57,476 nt of DNA from Actinophytocola sp. GTDB taxonomy: Bacteria; Actinomycetota; Actinomycetes; Mycobacteriales; Pseudonocardiaceae. The DNA lies in NCBI GenBank assembly GCA_009377475.1, contig WHTY01000021.1, forward strand, positions 1-57,476. The letters run 5' to 3'. The translations under genes were made by a program, and so were the position numbers. The notes beneath the pieces are model-generated. The model did not search any database and was not told the DNA's origin. It worked only from the letters and a program-made list of their open reading frames with translations. Shown piece by piece: positions 49,877-57,476 of this stretch. Each line of letters opens with the position of its first letter. Within the stretch, counting starts at the first letter, position 1.

Positions 49877-50601
49877 TACAACCAGCGCGGCAGGTCGGGC
49901 ACCGTACCCTCACACCGCAGCCCGCTCACGTCCGCACGGCCAACGAGCCAGCCAGCGATCCGGCTCGCTGGACCGGCGATCGTGGTCGGCGTGGCGCTAT
50001 CCGAGCCGTCCGGGCCGAGCGGCACCGGCGGATGTCCCTCGGGTCGCAGCGATACCGCCCGGTCGAGCTTCGGCGACATCCAGCCCGCGACGTCCCGCAC
50101 CAGTTCGACGGCGACGTCGTCCGGAATGACGTCGACCCCGGGGCCAGCGTCGAGGTCGACCAGGTGCAGCCACACCTCGCGCACCCGAAACCACGGCACG
50201 GTGCTGGCGGACATCGGCACGCCCTGCGCGTTGCGGACCACTGCCTGCCAGTCGTCCGGTGACATCGCACCGGCGGCGTCGGCGAACCGGAGCCCGGACT
50301 TCCGCAGGTCGTCCAACTGCTCCGCGAGCGAACGTCCCGCGCCGGCCTCGATATCGGAGTTCCGCTGGTCGGGCGTGGCGTACATCGGTGTCTCGGTTCC
50401 GGTACGCGCCCAGGTGAGCAGATTGACCAGCGCGTCGGCATTGCGCGCGACGTGCGTGATCACGTGCCCTCGCGTCCAACCGGGCAGCGCGGAGGGCTCG
50501 GGGACCGCGTCAGGGTGGAGCCCGGCGACCGCGCCCTCGAGGCCGCGCTGCCCCTGTCGCGCCCAGTCCAGCGCGGTCTCGATGGCAGGTTCCGACGTCA
50601 T
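49876..50601 (-). CDS. Maleylpyruvate isomerase family / DinB-fold protein
   Basis: A 241-residue protein. The N-terminal DinB/MDMPI helix bundle has the metal-histidine segment LPGWTRGHVITHVARNADALVNLLTW and further histidine in VREVWLHLVDLD. The C-terminal domain (VSLRPEGHPPVPLGPDGSD) matches the MDMPI C-terminal type. In actinobacteria these are mycothiol-dependent isomerases or transferases; the actual substrate is unknown here. The start is the ATG at 50601 (MTSEPAIETALDWARQG). It is monocistronic. Confidence 0.8.
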   Translation of the reverse strand: MTSEPAIETALDWARQGQRGLEGAVAGLHPDAVPEPSALPGWTRGHVITHVARNADALVNLLTWARTGTETPMYATPDQRNSDIEAGAGRSLAEQLDDLRKSGLRFADAAGAMSPDDWQAVVRNAQGVPMSASTVPWFRVREVWLHLVDLDAGPGVDVIPDDVAVELVRDVAGWMSPKLDRAVSLRPEGHPPVPLGPDGSDSATPTTIAGPASRIAGWLVGRADVSGLRCEGTVPDLPRWL

Positions 50602-50748
50602 ACGGCAACGATCGCACCCAGCGGGCGTCTGAGCTACCCCGCACGCCACCCACCACGAGCTCCGTCATTCTTCGCGTATCGCGCCAGGCGCACGATCGTT
50701 ATCACCATCACGTACGTGCTGAACCTCGGCCGGGTGGAGGCGACAACG

Positions 50749-52566
50749 ATGTCGATGCGGAGCCGAAAGCAAATCACGGCGACAGCGGGAGCGGCGGCAC
50801 TGGTGCTGGCGTCATTGACCGGGGCGGCCGCGGCGGGCGCGCAAAGTCAGGCTGCGCCGGGCGAGGAAGCACTGTTCAACCTCGAACACGTCTACAACTT
50901 CAACCCGCGCGAGCACGACCCGCGCGCCGAGGACCCGGCCGACGAGCCGTACGCGGGTTCTGACGTCGAGTTCTTCACTCACCGCGTGCCGCTGCGGGAC
51001 TACGACACCGGCAAGCTGGTCAACCGCGCCGGTGAGCCGCTGCCGAACCAGGCGCAGGCCAAGCCGGTCATGGCCAAGCGGGACTTCGCCGTCATGGGGT
51101 CCTACCAACGCGGCGGCTACGTCTTCGACATCACCGACCCGGCGAACCCGGAGTTCGTCAGCCAGGTGACCTGCCGTCAGGACCGCAACGACGTCGGGAT
51201 CAAGAAGTTCACCGATCCGGACACCGGCAAGAAGCGCGTGGTGCTCGCGCTGAGTCAGCAGAGCGGCAACCCGTGCCCGAACTATGGCGGTGTCGGCCTC
51301 AACATCGACGCGCCCGCCGAGTTGAGCGCGTTCCTCGACGGCGTGCAGTGGGGCGCGAGCGGGGACGTCGCCGACCAGTCCGGCGAGCTGGTCTACGCGG
51401 GCACCGGGTGCAGCGCGGCGAGCTACGCGCCGGTCGCCGACCGCATCCAGGGCAACATCGCCCTGGTCGACGCCAGTCAGAGCGCCACCAACCCGGCCGA
51501 CACATGCCCGACATACACGTTCTTCCAGAAGGTCCGCACCGCGCAGGAGGCGGGCGCCGTCGGCTTCATCCAGGTCCCGGCTCCGGAGGCCCAGCCCAAC
51601 GGCAACGCCACCACCTTCGCGACCGACATCCCGGCCATCGAACTGTTCCGGACTGAGCACGCGGTGGACGTCCGGGACGCGGTCATCGACGGCACGGCGG
51701 TCAACGCGACGGTCTCGACCGCCCCGTCGCAGGTGCCGCTGCGCGGCGAGGGGTCCGGCGGCATCGGCGTCTTCGACATCTCCGACCCGTACCAGTGGTC
51801 ACCGATGTACCGGCTGCGCACCGGACTCGGCGGCGTGCACAACTTCATCTTCCATCCGAACGAGCCGTACGGCTATGTCGGCAACGGCGCGTTGCCTGGC
51901 GGCATCGACGAGATCCCGATCGTGGACTTCACCGAGCTGGACGACCCGAAGGTGCTGCGCGGCCCGGACACCGAAGGCGGCGTGCACGACATCGAGTTCA
52001 GCCCGGACGGCACCCGCGCGTACGCGGCGTCGGAGAACAACTACCGCATCTACGACTCCTCGCAGCCGTGGCGGCCGGAGCTGCTGTCGCGGACGCCGAA
52101 CGTCGGCTCGTACGCGCACGGCGTCTTCCCCCGCCCCGACAAGAAGCTGATGGTGACCAACAACGAGAGCCTTGTCATCGGCGGCTTCCTTGTCGACGGC
52201 ACCGGAGTCTGTCCCGGCGAGGGTTTGGCGTCGTACGACACCACCGACGAGTCGTCGCCGGAGGGGCCGCTCGGCTACTACGTCCCGGACGTCACCGGGC
52301 CGTCCGGCGACCGGCCGTGCACATCGCACTTCGGCCGGTTCGCACCGGGCACGAAGATCCTCTCGATGGGCTGGTACATCGCGGGCACCCGGATCGTCGA
52401 CTGGTCCGACCCGGCGAACCCGATCGAGGTCGCCGGGGCCGTCATGCCGGACGCCAACACCTGGGCGGCGAAGTTCCACAAGGGACCGTACGTCTACGCG
52501 GGCGACATCGGCCGGGGCTTCGACGTCTTCCGCTGGACCGGCGACGGTCCGGCACCGTGGGAGTGA
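50749..52566 (+). CDS. Secreted LVIVD-repeat beta-propeller protein with PA domain, second copy
   Basis: A 605-residue exported protein with a signal peptide of ~32 residues (TGAAAAGAQSQA). Propeller repeats include YVFDITDPANPEFV, IGVFDISDPYQWSPM and RIVDWSDPANPIEV. A PA-type insertion at about 180-325 contains IQGNIALVDASQ and TFFQKVRTAQEAGAVGFIQV. The FSPDGTRAYAASENNYRIYD segment fits propeller blades. It shares architecture with the protein at 34000 but is clearly divergent in sequence. The ATG at 50749 has GGAGG eight bases upstream. It ends two bases before the convergent ABC operon. Confidence 0.82.
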   Translation: MSMRSRKQITATAGAAALVLASLTGAAAAGAQSQAAPGEEALFNLEHVYNFNPREHDPRAEDPADEPYAGSDVEFFTHRVPLRDYDTGKLVNRAGEPLPNQAQAKPVMAKRDFAVMGSYQRGGYVFDITDPANPEFVSQVTCRQDRNDVGIKKFTDPDTGKKRVVLALSQQSGNPCPNYGGVGLNIDAPAELSAFLDGVQWGASGDVADQSGELVYAGTGCSAASYAPVADRIQGNIALVDASQSATNPADTCPTYTFFQKVRTAQEAGAVGFIQVPAPEAQPNGNATTFATDIPAIELFRTEHAVDVRDAVIDGTAVNATVSTAPSQVPLRGEGSGGIGVFDISDPYQWSPMYRLRTGLGGVHNFIFHPNEPYGYVGNGALPGGIDEIPIVDFTELDDPKVLRGPDTEGGVHDIEFSPDGTRAYAASENNYRIYDSSQPWRPELLSRTPNVGSYAHGVFPRPDKKLMVTNNESLVIGGFLVDGTGVCPGEGLASYDTTDESSPEGPLGYYVPDVTGPSGDRPCTSHFGRFAPGTKILSMGWYIAGTRIVDWSDPANPIEVAGAVMPDANTWAAKFHKGPYVYAGDIGRGFDVFRWTGDGPAPWE

Positions 52567-52568
52567 GG

Positions 52569-53486
52569 CTAACCCTTCACCGCGCCCATGGTGAAACCGG
52601 AGATGAACCGGGCGAGGAAGAGGTTGAAGACGAAGGCGATGGGCACGGCGATGAGGATGTTCGCCGCCTGGAGTGACTGCCAGAAGAAGACGTCGCCGCG
52701 GATCAGCTCGGTCGGCACACCCGTGCTGACCACCTTTTCCTCGGTCGGCGAGATGAACGTGAGCGCGTAGATGAACTCGCTCGCCGTCAGGGTGAACGCG
52801 AACACGACCACCGCGACCATGCCGGGGAACAGCAGCGGCAGGATGGTGCGCAGCATCGCGCCCAGCCTGCTGTAGCCGTCCACCATCGCCTGCTCCTCGA
52901 TGTCGCGCGGCAGCGCCTTGAGGAACCCGATCAACAGCCACGTCGACACCGGCACCGTGATCGTCGGGTAGATCAGCACCAGCGACCACGTCGAGTCCTG
53001 TAGCCCGGTCGAGACGACCACGCGCGACAGCGACAGGAACAGCAGGCTCGGCGGCACGAGGTACACGAAGAAGATCGCGATGCCCATCGGCGTCGACCAG
53101 GGCCGGTTCAACCGCGCGATGGAGTACGCCGCCGGGACGCCGAGCACCAGCGTGATCAGCACGACCAGCAGCCCGACCCACAACGTGTTCCAGGCGAACG
53201 TCGCGAACGCCGTGTCGGTGAACAGGAACATCACGTGGTCGGCGGTCGGCGGCTTGTTGTAGAGGAACGGGTTGTGCTGCGGGTTGTACAGGTCGGCGTT
53301 GAGCTTCGTCGCGGTCAGCGTGCTCCACACGAACGGCCCGGCGCAGACCAGCGCGGCGAGGATCGCCACGACGTACAGGCTCACCCTGCTCATGATGTCG
53401 CGGCGAGCGTAGCGACGTCGGAGCCGCGCGGTCTCCGCCGCCGTGGGGACGTCGGACCGTGGCGCGGTCGCGGTCGGTGCGGCCAT
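52569..53486 (-). CDS. Sugar ABC transporter permease (MalG type)
   Basis: A 305-residue permease with six hydrophobic segments and the coupling loop PRDIEEQAMVDGYSRLGAMLRTILPLLFPGMVAVVVFAF. The C-terminal FLARFISGFTMGAVKG is the typical MalG-type ending. Its start shares one base with the stop of the MalF-type gene (TGATG). It is the last gene of the four-gene operon. Confidence 0.88.
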   Translation of the reverse strand: MAAPTATAPRSDVPTAAETARLRRRYARRDIMSRVSLYVVAILAALVCAGPFVWSTLTATKLNADLYNPQHNPFLYNKPPTADHVMFLFTDTAFATFAWNTLWVGLLVVLITLVLGVPAAYSIARLNRPWSTPMGIAIFFVYLVPPSLLFLSLSRVVVSTGLQDSTWSLVLIYPTITVPVSTWLLIGFLKALPRDIEEQAMVDGYSRLGAMLRTILPLLFPGMVAVVVFAFTLTASEFIYALTFISPTEEKVVSTGVPTELIRGDVFFWQSLQAANILIAVPIAFVFNLFLARFISGFTMGAVKG

Positions 53487-54427
53487 CAGATCGTCTCCAT
53501 CTTGCGAACCGCCCGCAGGATCAGGACCGCGGCGGCGAGCAGCAGCGGGAACAGGAACAACGCGATCACCGCGCCCTGCCCGATGTCACCGCCGCCGATG
53601 CCGCGCACGAACGACCAACTCGCCAGCACGTGCGTTGAGTTCGTCGGCCCGCCGCCGGTCAGCACGTACACCACCGCCATATCGGTGAACGTGAAGATCG
53701 CGCCGAACAGCGCAGCGACCGCGATCAGCGGGAACGTCAATGGAATGGTGACCTCGAACATGCGCCGCCAGAAGCCCGCGCCGTCGATGCGGGACGCCTC
53801 GGTGATGTCGTCCGGGATCGAGAGGATGCCGACCATCATGATCACGGCGGCGAGCGGCACCAGCCGCCACACGTGCACCGCGATGACCGAGGCCATCGCC
53901 AGCCCGGGACGCCCAAGGAAGTACATGTTGTCCTCGATGAGCCCGACGTTGCGCAGCACCCAGTCGATCGGGCTGTAGATCGAGTGCAGCAGCCACAGCC
54001 ACGTGACACTCGACAGCGCGACCGGCGTCGTCCACGGCAGCAGTACCAGGAACCGGACGAGCCATTTACCCTTGAAGTCGGCAACGAGGATCATCGCGAG
54101 CACCTTGCCGAGCACCACGATCAACACCATGGAGATCGCGGTGAACACGAAGGTGTTGCCCAGCGCCTGCCAGAACACGGCGTCGTCGAACACCCGGTAG
54201 AAGTTCTCCAGCCCCACCCAGCCGTAGGACGGGTTCCCCGCGGTGACGTCGCTGAACGCGAACGCGATCGCCATGAAGAACGGGATCGCGACCAGCGCGA
54301 CGATGTAGACGACGGTCGGCACGAGGAAGATCCACGCCAGAAAGCCGTCCCGGTCGGCAAGCCGTTGCCGTGTGCCGTCCGGCTGCCGCTTCGGCGGCGC
54401 CGTTGGTTCCGTGAGCGTGTCAGCCAT
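53486..54427 (-). CDS. Sugar ABC transporter permease (MalF type)
   Basis: A 313-residue permease. It has LAWIFLVPTVVYIVALVAIPFFMAI, then the coupling loop PDDITEASRIDGAGFWRRMFEVTIPLTFPLI and VLTGGGPTNSTHVL, the MalF-type hallmark. It overlaps the ATPase gene by eight bases at its start. The ATG at 54427 is used; one nine bases upstream is equally possible, and neither has a strong ribosome site, so coupling to the ATPase is likely. Confidence 0.87.
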   Translation of the reverse strand: MADTLTEPTAPPKRQPDGTRQRLADRDGFLAWIFLVPTVVYIVALVAIPFFMAIAFAFSDVTAGNPSYGWVGLENFYRVFDDAVFWQALGNTFVFTAISMVLIVVLGKVLAMILVADFKGKWLVRFLVLLPWTTPVALSSVTWLWLLHSIYSPIDWVLRNVGLIEDNMYFLGRPGLAMASVIAVHVWRLVPLAAVIMMVGILSIPDDITEASRIDGAGFWRRMFEVTIPLTFPLIAVAALFGAIFTFTDMAVVYVLTGGGPTNSTHVLASWSFVRGIGGGDIGQGAVIALFLFPLLLAAAVLILRAVRKMETI

Positions 54428-55469
54428 GCTGCGCATCCACCCGCACCGGCTCGCTGCGCAGACCGCTCTCGGCGTCGAAGAACCGCAGCTTGTCGACGTT
54501 GACGGCGAAGGCGTGCGACTCGCCCGGCGTCACCGGGTCGGTCACCGTCGCTGGCAGCCGCGCGATCACGCGGCTGTCCTTGCCGATGCCGGTCACCGTG
54601 CCGTAGACGTGGCGGTCACCGGACAGGTACTCGATCCGGTCGACGTCGAACGACACCTCGACCCGTTCGCCGCTCACGTGCGCGGCGGGCAGCAAGTGCT
54701 CCGGACGGAACCCGACCAGCGTGTCGTCGCGCGGCACGAGGTTCATCGGCGGCGACCCGATGAACGTGGCGACGAAGGTGTCCGCGGGGTCGTCGTAGAC
54801 CTCGACGGGCGGGCCGAGCTGGCGCAGCTTTCCCTTGTCCATCACCGCGATCCGGTCGCCGAGGCCCATCGCCTCCGCCTGGTCGTGGGTGACGTACACG
54901 GTGGTGGTGCCGACGCGCTGCTGGAACCGCTTGAGCTCGTCCCGCGCTGACGCCCGCAGCTTGGCGTCCAGATTGGACAGTGGCTCGTCCAGCAGGAAGA
55001 CCTGCGGCGCCCGCACCATCGCGCGCGCCAGCGCCACCCGCTGCCGCTCCCCGCCGGACAGTTGCCGTGGTTTGCGATCGAGCAGGAGGTCGATGCCAAG
55101 CAGCTCCGCCGCCCAGCGCGCCTTGCTTTCCCGTTCCTGCTTCGGCAGTTTCTCCGGCTTGAGCGGGAACACGATGTTCGCCAGCACCGTCTTGTGTGGA
55201 TACAAGGCGTAGCTCTGGAACACCATGGCCACCTTGCGCACGCGCGGCGGCAGTCCATTCACGACCGAGCCGCCGATCAGCACATCGCCGGACGTCTGCT
55301 GCTCGAGCCCCGCGATGGTGCGTAGCAACGTGGTCTTGCCGCATCCCGACGGCCCGAGGAGGACGAGGTACTCGCCCTCCTCAATCGCAAGGCTCACGTC
55401 GTCGATGGCGCGCACGTCGCCACCATCGAACTGTTTGACGAGGTTGCTGACCTCAACCGTTACCGACAC
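54420..55469 (-). CDS. Sugar ABC transporter ATPase (UgpC/MsmX type)
   Basis: A 349-residue ATPase. It has Walker A GPSGCGKTT, FQSYALYPHKTV, signature LSGGERQRVALARA, Walker B VFLLDEPLSNLDAKLR and HDQAEAMGLGDRIAVM, plus a C-terminal TOBE domain. The GTG at 55469 follows GGGAG by five bases. It lies 42 bp after the binding-protein gene. It is the dedicated ATPase of this operon, unlike the orphan at 44009. Confidence 0.88.
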   Translation of the reverse strand: MSVTVEVSNLVKQFDGGDVRAIDDVSLAIEEGEYLVLLGPSGCGKTTLLRTIAGLEQQTSGDVLIGGSVVNGLPPRVRKVAMVFQSYALYPHKTVLANIVFPLKPEKLPKQERESKARWAAELLGIDLLLDRKPRQLSGGERQRVALARAMVRAPQVFLLDEPLSNLDAKLRASARDELKRFQQRVGTTTVYVTHDQAEAMGLGDRIAVMDKGKLRQLGPPVEVYDDPADTFVATFIGSPPMNLVPRDDTLVGFRPEHLLPAAHVSGERVEVSFDVDRIEYLSGDRHVYGTVTGIGKDSRVIARLPATVTDPVTPGESHAFAVNVDKLRFFDAESGLRSEPVRVDAQHG

Positions 55470-55511
55470 CCAAACTCCCTCACTGCCGCAGCCGGTTCAA
55501 TCGCAACGGCC

Positions 55512-56930
55512 TCAGCCGCCGCCGATGAGATCCCGCTTACGCCACCTGCTGAAGATCCGCTCGCACTCCTGGTGCGCCCGCTTCACGGTCTGCTCGGGCG
55601 ACATGCCGCCACGCGCGGCGCGGGCGAACATGTTCGGGATCACGAACGTGCCGATGATCTCGCCGATCGCCGGACTGGACGGCCCCGGATGGCCGATGCT
55701 GGCGCTCCACTCCGCCGCCGTGTCGACGTTGCCGAGGAGCGACAGCTTGTCGGCAGGCTTGGCGCCGAACGGGTCGCTGCTCAGCCAGTCACCAAGCTTC
55801 GGCGACAGGCTCGACCATGACGGGAAGTCGTACAGCCGCGAGTGGTACGTCGCCAGCCCGAAGTTGTCGGTGTAGTGCAGCATGAACTCCTTGGCGGCGT
55901 CCGGGTTCTTGGCGTGCTTCGGGACGACGTAGTTGTACATGACGTGCTGCGCCGCCAGCGCGGTCTCCGGACCCTCAAGGGCGGGCACGAAGAACGTGTC
56001 TTTCGCGACCTGCGGGTTCGCCTCCTGCGAGGACCGCCACGCCGAGATCGAGTTGAGGATGTAGCTCAGCTCACCCGCGATCAGGCCCTCGTTGTTGCTC
56101 GACGCGTTCCACGAGAAGACCTCGTCGGTCATCGCGTTCTTGAAGAGCTTCTGCACGAACTCGACGGCGGCGACGGTCTCCGGCGAGTCGAGGGCCACGT
56201 TCTCGTTCTCGTCCTGGACCGAAGCGCCGTGCGACCAGAGCACGGCGTGCCCGAACATGTTGGAGTCGATCTCCTGGGACATGCCGAGGCCGACCGGGAT
56301 GCCCTGACTCTTCTTGATCTCGGTGGCACCCTGCAACAGATCGTCCCATGTGGACGGTCCATCCGGGAACCCGACCGGTTCCCATAGGCTCTTGCGGAAG
56401 TTGCCCGGATCGGGCACCCAGCCGGGCGCGTGCGCGTAGAACTTGTTGGTGTGCGGGTTGAAACTCGACTGCCGGCAGATCTCGAGCTGTTCGCCGTGCC
56501 GGTTGGTGACCTCCTCGTTGACGTCGGTCAGGTCGAGCACACCTTCCTCGAACTCGGACAGCGTCGCGATGTACTGGAGGATGTCGTGGCCCTGACCGGC
56601 CTGGATCTGCGAGGCGATCTGCGTCGGGACATTGCCGACGTCGACGTGATCGACCCGCACGTTCACGCCGACCTTCTTGCCCCAGTCCTTGGCGAAGGAG
56701 TCGAACCACGTGTCGTGGCTCGGCACGAAGTGGCTCCAGAGCAGAATGCTCAGCTCGCCGGACAGTTTCGTAGCTGGTTCGTTGAACACCGGACTCGGAG
56801 CCTGGCCCCCGCCCTGGTCGGCGGGACTCTCCGGCTCGCTGGCGCAGGCACCCAGCGTGACCCCAGCCCCGGCCAAGCCTGTGAGCTGGAGGAACCTGCG
56901 TCGTGTCCAGGGGTCTATTTGGAATGGCAT
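55512..56930 (-). CDS. Tat-exported sugar-binding lipoprotein of the ABC operon
   Basis: A 472-residue extracellular solute-binding protein, family 1. The signal has the twin-arginine motif WTRRRFLQLTGLAG and a lipobox LGAC (C29). The mature protein has ELSILLWSHFVPSHDTWFDSFAKDWGKKVGVNV and KNPDAAKEFMLHYTDN, the familiar SBP fold markers. It is the first gene of the operon and is preceded by AGGAGG. The substrate is probably a sugar, oligosaccharide or polyol; no adjacent enzyme narrows this. Confidence 0.87.
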   Translation of the reverse strand: MPFQIDPWTRRRFLQLTGLAGAGVTLGACASEPESPADQGGGQAPSPVFNEPATKLSGELSILLWSHFVPSHDTWFDSFAKDWGKKVGVNVRVDHVDVGNVPTQIASQIQAGQGHDILQYIATLSEFEEGVLDLTDVNEEVTNRHGEQLEICRQSSFNPHTNKFYAHAPGWVPDPGNFRKSLWEPVGFPDGPSTWDDLLQGATEIKKSQGIPVGLGMSQEIDSNMFGHAVLWSHGASVQDENENVALDSPETVAAVEFVQKLFKNAMTDEVFSWNASSNNEGLIAGELSYILNSISAWRSSQEANPQVAKDTFFVPALEGPETALAAQHVMYNYVVPKHAKNPDAAKEFMLHYTDNFGLATYHSRLYDFPSWSSLSPKLGDWLSSDPFGAKPADKLSLLGNVDTAAEWSASIGHPGPSSPAIGEIIGTFVIPNMFARAARGGMSPEQTVKRAHQECERIFSRWRKRDLIGGG

Positions 56931-57097
56931 AGCCCAACCTCCTGCGGTTCAACCGAGACCGTACTCCCGACGACCGGCATGATCCAGACCACATTTGAAA
57001 GTCACCTCAGGTGGCGTATTTGTCGGCTAGCGAACGCCTGAACCGGACCGCATGCACGTGCAGACAAAGTTCTACGGAAGTTCTACACCTGCCTCTA

Positions 57098-57109
57098 GAA
57101 CATGCGTTC
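57098..57109. promoter_or_regulatory. LexA-type SOS box upstream of the DUF222 gene
   Basis: GAAC-ATGC-GTTC matches the actinobacterial LexA core GAACN4GTTC. It lies 24 bp upstream of the ATG at 57133, close enough to block transcription. Mycobacterial 13E12-repeat genes of this family are known LexA targets. Confidence 0.65.
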
Positions 57110-57132
57110 GATGCTGGTGTACTATTGAGTGC

Positions 57133-57476
57133 ATGACCAGCGCGAACACCTCGCTCCCCGCGCCCGGCCCGCTGGGTTGGTGGCAGGTCCCGGATGCCGA
57201 TCTGGCTGCTGCGTTGCGGTCGGCTGAGGTGCTGCGGAATCAGGTTGAGGCTACCGAGGCGGCGGTGCTGGCGGAGATGCACTCGCGCGGGGTGTTCGCC
57301 ACCTACGGCTACAGCTCGTTGGTGACGCTGCAACGCGACCTGCTCCGAGTCAGTACCGCCGAAGCCAAAAAGCGCGCCCAGCGCGCCCAACGGCTGCACT
57401 CGACCCGCGAGGGTACGCACGAGAAGGCCGCTGTCGCGCCACTCACGGCGGAGGCTGCCGCCGACGGTGCCCTGAA
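57133..57476 (+). CDS. DUF222 / 13E12-repeat family protein, truncated by the window end
   Basis: The first 114 residues are visible. The opening PGPLGWWQVPDADLAAALRSAEVLRNQVEATEAAVLAEMHSRG, then YGYSSLVTLQRDLLRVSTAEAKKRAQRAQRL, is characteristic of DUF222 proteins. These often end in an HNH nuclease domain and are abundant and repetitive in actinobacteria. The start is the ATG at 57133. A LexA-type box upstream suggests DNA-damage induction. The C-terminal part, and hence any nuclease domain, lies beyond the window. Confidence 0.8.
   Translation, partial: MTSANTSLPAPGPLGWWQVPDADLAAALRSAEVLRNQVEATEAAVLAEMHSRGVFATYGYSSLVTLQRDLLRVSTAEAKKRAQRAQRLHSTREGTHEKAAVAPLTAEAAADGAL

Overview
The window is high-GC DNA with dense, short-spaced operons, GTG starts, Tat and lipoprotein exporters, an ECF sigma pair, a maleylpyruvate-isomerase/DinB-fold protein of the mycothiol-linked type, PucR, IclR and ROK regulators and a DUF222/13E12 gene. 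This points to a filamentous actinomycete; Pseudonocardiaceae is my best guess, from overall style only.

Layout. 1-300: tail of an IS4-type transposase and a strong hairpin. 297-7237: a divergent catabolic locus. The minus arm holds a deacetylase, a D-serine-dehydratase-like PLP enzyme, RidA and a sodium symporter; the plus arm holds a KDG-type kinase, an IclR regulator and a KDPG aldolase. Together they read as a route for an N-acylated beta-hydroxy D-amino (sugar) acid to pyruvate and glyceraldehyde-3-phosphate. 7335-12650: secreted DUF6351 hydrolase, nitronate monooxygenase, and an ECF sigma factor with a membrane-anchored partner. 12651-13525: repeat-rich, mostly non-coding. 13526-18212: SsuABC-type transporter plus a CynX-like MFS permease. 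18308-24474: membrane patatin lipase, 2-hydroxyacid dehydrogenase, hydrolase pseudogene, Baeyer-Villiger-type monooxygenase and a small protein. 24522-26066: a Fic protein cassette between two nearly identical 61-bp direct repeats that duplicate the 3' end of the neighbouring luxR-type gene. 26018-33755: LuxR/GAF regulator, acyl-CoA ligase, VapBC, and PucR facing a GABA-type aminotransferase/aldehyde dehydrogenase pair.

34000-43699: secreted LVIVD-repeat protein, M81 peptidase, SMP-30 lactonase, SDR, amidase, subtilase and ROK regulator. 44009-49593: lone sugar-ABC ATPase, thioesterase, PLP decarboxylase, secreted S15 peptidase and a small membrane protein. 49876-56930: DinB-fold protein, a second secreted LVIVD protein, and a complete sugar-type ABC operon with a Tat lipoprotein. 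57133-end: start of a DUF222 gene behind a LexA-type box.

Between genes there are several repeat families: degenerate tandem arrays of a ~21-nt phrase at five loci, a ~92-bp palindromic element in three copies, and a separate palindrome with an extra half copy. The observations I consider most worth checking are the Fic cassette with its flanking repeats and three regularly spaced operator-like repeats, the amino-sugar-acid pathway with its paired operators, the palindromic elements that supply stop codons, and the ~21-nt phrase arrays. Function calls rest on motifs read by eye; no database search was run.
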